Shown piece by piece: positions 14,532 through 18,117 of a stretch of 18,117 nucleotides of DNA. The notes beneath the pieces were generated by a model. It made no database searches. It was not told where the DNA came from and worked only from the letters and a program-made list of their open reading frames with translations. Source of the stretch: Baffinella frigidus (lineage: Eukaryota > Cryptophyceae > Cryptomonadales > Baffinellaceae); NCBI GenBank assembly GCA_026770585.1, contig MU647609.1, forward strand, positions 36,418 to 54,534, written 5' to 3'. Positions within the stretch are counted from its first letter, which is position 1; each line of letters begins with the position of its first letter. The translations under genes were made by a program, and so were the position numbers.

Positions 14532-15593
14532 TCAAAGCACCGGATGTGCAAAGCATTGAGCCACCAGAGTGAGTAGTGTGGACGTTTGCAGAGTGAAAGA
14601 GACAGAGACAAGTGCACGCAGGCCACATCCAGCATTTGGAGCATCAGCACCCTCCTCGAATTCCAGAGAAAGTGACCCAGGTGTGTCCACACACGGCAGC
14701 TCTATCCTCGACAGCTCCATGCTGGGCAGCTCTATGCTTGACAGCTCTATCATCGACAGCAGTGGCAGTGAGGGCGGTGGCAGTGAGGGCGGTGTGATGA
14801 CCCGACGGGTCTCGTTGGAACCACCACCCACCACTTCGTCACGAATCACCACTACGCCCAGGTCCACGGCCTCGCGCACGAACATGTCAGTCACACTACC
14901 AAGAGACATGCTCACGTGAACACCAGAGGGGTTCGTGAACTCTGTGGACGCACCACGCGACCCACCACGCGACCCACCACGCGACCCACCACGCGACCCA
15001 CCACGCGACCCACCTGTGCGTTGCAAGACTCTCGTAGAAGTTGCAGTGACACCGGTATCATCTTCAAGTCTGTAGAATAACGGTAGGTCGACGTCCTCAA
15101 CCTGCGCCACACGCAGTAGAAACGAGTCATGTTCACCTGCATCACCCAGACGCATGAACACGCTCGACTGTAAAACACGGTGAGAACCACCCACTGCTGC
15201 GACCGAAGCGGGAACAGAAACGCGCAGTTCATCGGAGAACGACCGAAGACTCTGTCGATGCACGCTGAAACGCATGATGTTTTCAGAGAGAACCGTGTCG
15301 TCGCCCGTAGTCCGGTTCAGTGGTACGTATTGCGTGATGTCGGGACCGTGGCCGCCCTGAAGAGACAATTCCAAGAAGTACGCCTGTGTCTCCCCCAACA
15401 CCGTTTGCATCACCTCGTCCATGATACCATCCAAACGGAATTGCCGTAGCTCGCGCAGCTCTTCCGCTTCCTGCTCTTGCAAATACACCCGCAGAAGGTT
15501 ACGAAGTAGCTTCCAGGACGGGGCAGGGAAGTTCTCGATCGGACACATCCGCGCGTCTTCCGGTGGAGGCACCCCCGCCTTTGTTATTCCCAT
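14532..15593 (-). CDS. C-terminal part of the RING-like protein, after the in-frame TGA
   Basis: This frame of 353 codons from ATG 15593 is in the same reading frame as the upstream RING-like ORF. Only the TGA at 15609-15611 and five sense codons (RRKYS) separate them. After PPPEDARMCPIENFPAP comes a charged helical stretch (RVYLQEQEAEELRELRQFRLDGIMDEVM, coiled-coil-like), then a beta-rich region of unknown type (about 60-210), a GGSR repeat, another unknown region, and a Ser/Ile/Glu/Leu repeat (IELSS/IELPS). I recognise no family for this part. Expression as a separate protein would need internal initiation. The simplest reading is one gene of about 486 codons from ATG 15992. Confidence 0.65.
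   Translation of the reverse strand: MGITKAGVPPPEDARMCPIENFPAPSWKLLRNLLRVYLQEQEAEELRELRQFRLDGIMDEVMQTVLGETQAYFLELSLQGGHGPDITQYVPLNRTTGDDTVLSENIMRFSVHRQSLRSFSDELRVSVPASVAAVGGSHRVLQSSVFMRLGDAGEHDSFLLRVAQVEDVDLPLFYRLEDDTGVTATSTRVLQRTGGSRGGSRGGSRGGSRGGSRGASTEFTNPSGVHVSMSLGSVTDMFVREAVDLGVVVIRDEVVGGGSNETRRVITPPSLPPPSLPLLSMIELSSIELPSMELSRIELPCVDTPGSLSLEFEEGADAPNAGCGLRALVSVSFTLQTSTLLTLVAQCFAHPVL
14691..14765 (-). repeat. 15-bp coding repeat (SxIEL)
   Basis: Imperfect units of about 15 bp (plus strand GACAGCTCTATC and variants) encode SMIEL, SSIEL, PSMEL, SRIEL near the C-terminus of the RING-like gene. Confidence 0.75.
14950..15012 (-). repeat. 12-bp coding repeat (GGSR)
   Basis: About five units of CCACGCGACCCA on the plus strand encode GGSR, an Arg/Gly-rich spacer of about 20 residues. 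Confidence 0.95.
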
Positions 15594-15608
15594 CGAATAT
15601 TTCCTGCG

Positions 15609-15992
15609 TCACATCGGACATATCATGAGAGACCGACACCAAAACCAGAGGAGGTTGACTGCTGAAAATCGATGACCACACAGCAACTCCACCCCCGTCA
15701 GGCCCGGGTTGAGTTGCTGAACTGTCAATGATTTACTGAATGATAATTGTGAATCTGCAATGGGCTCGAGTGAGATACAACACTCCTCTCCCTCGCCGAC
15801 GCCAAGACCCACAGCCTGGCGCTCGAGTCCAGCGTTGAAAAGATGTCCACACAGCACTCTGTCGGGGTGCAGAACACGGCCACCAGAGCAGCTACCAGAG
15901 GTATGTCCGCCACAGGCACCCACCTCAGATACGGGCAACACATACCACGAACGTTTTCTCGAGCTGCGTCGCAACAAAGGCACCAGTGCCAT
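15609..15992 (-). CDS. RING-like N-terminal part, ends at TGA in place of the final Cys
   Basis: I choose ATG 15992 (MALVPLLRRS, 127 aa before the stop) because a TATATA box lies 35-40 bp upstream. ATG 16013 is possible but only 14 bp from the box. Residues 70-127 look like a divergent RING: ECCISLEPI (70-78), ELLCGHRFSAVNLLW (102-116), then SLMICPM directly before TGA. In RING proteins the last motif is CPxC(R), and here TGA stands exactly where that Cys would be, with Arg (CGC) following. Some other ligand positions (Ser74, Ser110, Asn113) are not Cys/His, so zinc binding may be partial or U-box-like. RING proteins act as ubiquitin ligases. Other genes here also end in TGA, so wholesale recoding is unlikely. 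Confidence 0.6.
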   Translation of the reverse strand: MALVPLLRRSSRKRSWYVLPVSEVGACGGHTSGSCSGGRVLHPDRVLCGHLFNAGLERQAVGLGVGEGEECCISLEPIADSQLSFSKSLTVQQLNPGLTGVELLCGHRFSAVNLLWFWCRSLMICPM

Positions 15993-16026
15993 CTTCTTGT
16001 TGTCTGAGGTCATGTATAGGTGCGTG

Positions 16027-16032
16027 TATATA
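16027..16032 (-). promoter_or_regulatory. TATA-like box of the RING-like gene
   Basis: TTATATA on the minus strand. TATATA lies 35-40 bp upstream of ATG 15992, matching the distance in two other genes of this window and favouring that start. Confidence 0.45.
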
Positions 16033-16089
16033 ACAAGACAAGGTGTGTTTCGGTAATTTATGTTAAGGAGTATGGTCATCCCTACGACT

Positions 16090-16412
16090 CGACAAGTCAA
16101 CTTAAGTTGACAACGTCAAAGTGGATGCATTTTGTACAGGAAAATCACCCTTCTCGATAAGTCAACTTAAGTTGACAAATCAAAGTGGGTGCATTTTGTG
16201 TAGGAAAATCACCCTTCTCGATAAGTCAACTTAAGTTGACAAATCAAAGTGGGTGCATTTTGTGTAGGAAAATCACCCTTCTCGATAATTCAACTTAAGT
16301 TGACAAAGTCAAAGTGGATGCATTTTGTGTAGGAAAATCACCCTACCCGACCAGTCAACTTAAGTTGACAAAGTCAAAGTGGATGCATTTTGTGTACAGG
16401 AAAATCACCCGT
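16090..16412. repeat. Array of five 64/65-bp repeats, each with a 16-bp palindrome
   Basis: GTCAACTTAAGTTGAC occurs at 16096-16111, 16161-16176, 16225-16240, 16289-16304 (first base changed to T) and 16354-16369. Each palindrome is followed by a conserved tail (AAGTGG/GGTGCATTTTGTG and AGGAAAATCACCC). The array lies upstream of the RING-like gene. The layout, a palindrome inside a tandem repeat of about 65 bp, resembles the homologous regions of baculoviruses, which serve as enhancers and replication origins. That is an analogy, not homology. Confidence 0.95.
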
Positions 16413-16537
16413 ACCGCCCGCATAGTACGGCAAGGGGCGAGGAGGTGCACACGGGGCAGGGTGGCATGGTGCCTTGCGTTTTTATTTTTCAAAAAACCCA
16501 ATCCACGACCACCCCTCTCCGAATGCGTCCACGGCTC
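16413..16537 (-). other. Downstream region of the acidic ORF with AATAAA
   Basis: No gene is visible. On the minus strand an AATAAA (16482-16487) lies about 50 bases after the stop of the acidic ORF and could act as a polyadenylation signal. Confidence 0.35.
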
Positions 16538-16810
16538 TCACTCCTCGTCCTCCTCAGACTCTGCCTCTTCCTCCCCAGACTCTTCCTCCCCAGACTCTGC
16601 CTCTTCCTCCCCAGACTCTGCCTCTTCCTCCCCAGACTCTGCCGCTTCCTCCTCAGACTCTGTCTCTTCCTCCTCAGACTCTGTCTCTTCCTGCTCAGAC
16701 GCTGCCTCTTCCTGCGGGGGCTTCACCAGCTCGCGGAGGATGAGGTCGACGACTTCGACATTTAACACCCCCATCACAGAATTCGCGCCAAGTCGCGGGT
16801 GCAGTCCCAT
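16538..16810 (-). CDS. Small protein with conserved-looking N-terminus and acidic tail
   Basis: The first ATG in frame is 16810 (90 aa, stop TGA). The frame is open back to about 16870, but only with a GTG start inside a repeat. The segment AFAMGLHPRLGANSVMGVLNVEVVDLILREL looks like a folded two-helix unit, and its first residues lie before the ATG, which suggests that the N-terminus was cut or replaced by the upstream repeats. The remainder is a Glu/Ser repeat (EEEAESG, EEETESE) of about 50 residues. I do not recognise the family with certainty. A histone-chaperone-like or F-box-like role would be a guess. Confidence 0.5.
   Translation of the reverse strand: MGLHPRLGANSVMGVLNVEVVDLILRELVKPPQEEAASEQEETESEEEETESEEEAAESGEEEAESGEEEAESGEEESGEEEAESEEDEE
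16547..16705 (-). repeat. Acidic coding repeat (EEEAESG)
   Basis: Imperfect units built on CCTCTTCCTCCCCAGACTCTG on the plus strand encode Glu/Ser/Ala/Gly repeats. Unit variants keep the frame. Confidence 0.85.
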
Positions 16811-16883
16811 GGCGAACGCGAGCGATTCTCTGCCACGAAATAACACACACGCATCAATAACACGCACGCATCAATAACACACA

Positions 16884-16990
16884 CGCATCAATAACACACA
16901 CGCATCAGTTTTGATCGCGTATGGATGAGTGCGTATGGAACGCATCAATAACACACACGCATCAGTTTTGATCGCGTATGGATGAGTGCG
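16884..16990. repeat. 57-bp direct repeat, two copies
   Basis: A 50-base block (starting CGCATCAATAACACACACGC and ending GGATGAGTGCG) occurs at 16884-16933 and 16941-16990. Extra short copies of GCATCAATAACACACA lie at 16850-16885. The array fills the gap between the ankyrin gene and the acidic ORF, probably removing or remodelling the 5' end of the latter. Confidence 0.9.
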
Positions 16991-17000
16991 GGGAAGTGCG

Positions 17001-17804
17001 TCACCTACACGCCACCTCGGTCTCCCAGACATCCACCTTCTGCTGGTAGTGCCCCGTCTCCCTCCCAAAGTCGAGTGGGAAGCGGTTGCATTTCGACTTG
17101 ATTGACATGTCGGCTCCGCGATGGAGCAGGAGTGCGAGACAGGCCGGCTTGGCCCGGAAGAGCGGCGTGCGTCCATCCTCGTCTCGGTGGTTGATGTCCA
17201 GACGGCCCGTGTCAATAAGTTGTTCCAGGAGTGGGACGCTGCCGCAGGCGGCCATGACGTGAATCATGTTGGACCCGTATCTGGTCTTGGTGGTAATGTC
17301 TGCACCGAGCTCGATCAACTTACTCACCATGGATGTGAAGAACGACGACCAAGGCGGCAGTATGGCCCACTCCGCCGCGTGAATAAGAAGCGGTTCGCAT
17401 GCAGGTGACTTCGCGTCTATGTTGGCCCCAGCCTCGAGCAGCATATCGAGTATTGTATCGAGTTCAGCCGTGTACTCGGCGCTGTCCCTCCGCAGGCGCG
17501 GTTTCTTCAGACCGAAAAACGCCAGGAGGTAGTTCAGAGGTGTGCGACCGTCAGCGTCGAGAGCGTTGGCCGACACGCCTACGTCGAGCAGCACGCGCAC
17601 ACAGAGAATGGACGTCATGCCTACAGCCTGGTGCAGTAGCGTACTCCCGACAACGACCTGCCCGCCACGTGACGTGTCGAAGCGGAAAGCACGGCAGAAG
17701 GCCGGGCCGCCGAGAGTTTCGATCCATTCAAGAAGCGTCCTCTTGTCATGTTTCTCTGTGAAGAACCCAGTGATACAGCGGTCCAGCAAGGGCCGCAGCT
17801 CCAT
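17001..17804 (-). CDS. Ankyrin-repeat protein
   Basis: The frame extends to 17867, but the codon there is TTG. The first ATG is 17804 (MELRPLLDR), giving 267 aa and a TGA stop. At least five ankyrin-type units are visible: STLLHQAVGM...VRVLLDVGVSANALDADGRTPLNYLL, LDMLLEAGANIDAKS, SKLIELGADITTKTRYGSNMIHVMAA, LLEQLIDTGRLDINHRDEDGRTPLF and LALLLHRGADMSIKS. Such repeats bind partner proteins. In large viruses they are common host-interaction scaffolds, often linked to ubiquitin ligases. No F-box, PRANC or other extra domain is visible. The region 5' of the ATG carries a short GAGACGACC repeat. Confidence 0.85.
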   Translation of the reverse strand: MELRPLLDRCITGFFTEKHDKRTLLEWIETLGGPAFCRAFRFDTSRGGQVVVGSTLLHQAVGMTSILCVRVLLDVGVSANALDADGRTPLNYLLAFFGLKKPRLRRDSAEYTAELDTILDMLLEAGANIDAKSPACEPLLIHAAEWAILPPWSSFFTSMVSKLIELGADITTKTRYGSNMIHVMAACGSVPLLEQLIDTGRLDINHRDEDGRTPLFRAKPACLALLLHRGADMSIKSKCNRFPLDFGRETGHYQQKVDVWETEVACR

Positions 17805-17961
17805 TGCGGTCAGACGACGACGGGCGCGCGGTCGAGCGTCGGTCGTCTCACGAGGCGGTCGTCTCAAGGTTGATTTCGTTGGTCGGCGGAGACGAAAAAT
17901 ATGCCGACAAGGGAAACATGCTGAATGTTGACTTTAAAAAACATGCTGAATGTTGACTTTA
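17805..17961. repeat. Upstream region of the ankyrin gene with 25-bp duplication
   Basis: AAACATGCTGAATGTTGACT starts at 17914 and again at 17939 (25-bp period). Next comes TTGACTTT-A-AAAGTCAA (17952-17968), a short palindrome that leads into the 42-nt block shared with the palindrome array. No gene is visible. Confidence 0.85.
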
Positions 17962-18003
17962 AAAGTCAAAGTGGATGCATTTTGTGTAGGAAAATCACCC
18001 TAC
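17962..18003. repeat. Solitary exact 42-nt copy of the palindrome-array tail
   Basis: These 42 bases are identical to 16305-16346 of the array, in the same orientation, but the upstream 16-bp palindrome is replaced by a different short palindrome. The two places flank the acidic ORF and the ankyrin gene. Confidence 0.9.
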
Positions 18004-18005
18004 CT

Positions 18006-18117
18006 CTGTTGTAGGCCCGCCTCGGGACTGGTGTAGGCCCGCCTCGGGACTGTTGCAGGCCCGCCTCGGGACTGTTGTAGGCCCGCCTCGGGACTGTTGC
18101 AGGCCCGCCTCGGGATT
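18006..18117. repeat. 22-bp tandem repeat at the right window edge
   Basis: Five units of 22 bp built on GTAGGCCCGCCTCGGGACTG (alternating GTAGG and GCAGG) run to the last base of the window and probably continue. The core CCCG-CCT-CGGG can form a small stem. Confidence 0.95.

Noticed and set aside
16090-16412. CRISPR array
   Set aside because: The spacers are not unique: the whole 64/65-bp unit is repeated, and no cas gene is present.

Overview
The window reads like a stretch of a large double-stranded DNA virus of a unicellular eukaryote (alga or other protist), or a copy of one integrated in a protist genome. The signs are densely packed genes on both strands, mostly with no need for introns; TATA-like boxes about 30-40 bp upstream of several start codons; several secreted or membrane-anchored Cys-rich proteins; RING-like, ankyrin and macrodomain proteins; and many minisatellites. 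No capsid, polymerase or packaging gene could be recognised, so the viral origin is an inference and the lineage is left open.

Layout. 1-390: 16-bp tandem repeat and an AT-rich stretch without a convincing gene. 391-4251 (-): a 1,286-aa protein with five internal tandem repeats and a possible papain/transglutaminase-like Cys-His-Glu motif set. 4282-4485 (-): a short ORF carrying a duplicate of the signal peptide of the next gene. 4527-5841 (-): a secreted beta-sandwich plus Cys-rich protein, broken by a one-base frame change. 6121-10312 (+): a secreted protein of about 1,400 residues with beta-sandwich and Cys-rich modules, broken by a one-base frame change beside a G-rich minisatellite and a hairpin. 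10454-10897 (-): small membrane protein with an acidic repeat tail. 11375-12850 (+): type I membrane protein with ephrin-receptor-like Cys repeats. 12858-13151 (-): small unknown. 13347-13451: nested palindromic element. 13482-14360 (+): macrodomain protein of the microbial poly(ADP-ribose) glycohydrolase (PARG) type. 14532-15992 (-): RING-like protein interrupted by a single in-frame TGA at the expected last zinc-ligand Cys. 16090-16412: five 64/65-bp repeats, each with a 16-bp palindrome. 16538-16810 (-): small acidic-tailed protein. 17001-17804 (-): ankyrin-repeat protein. 17914-18117: more repeats, including a 42-nt exact copy from the palindrome array.

How the parts fit. The 4.5-12.9 kb genes form a surface-protein cluster: signal peptides, Cys-knot modules, beta-sandwich (lectin- or discoidin-like) modules and one membrane anchor, suited to virion attachment or host-surface display. 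The right side holds likely host-interaction genes (ADP-ribose removal, RING-like, ankyrin). Three genes each carry one small lesion, which suggests either gene decay (for example an endogenous viral element) or residual sequencing error. Tandem repeats inside genes have units that are multiples of three bases, while several of those between genes (11, 16, 16, 22, 25, 64/65 bp) do not.
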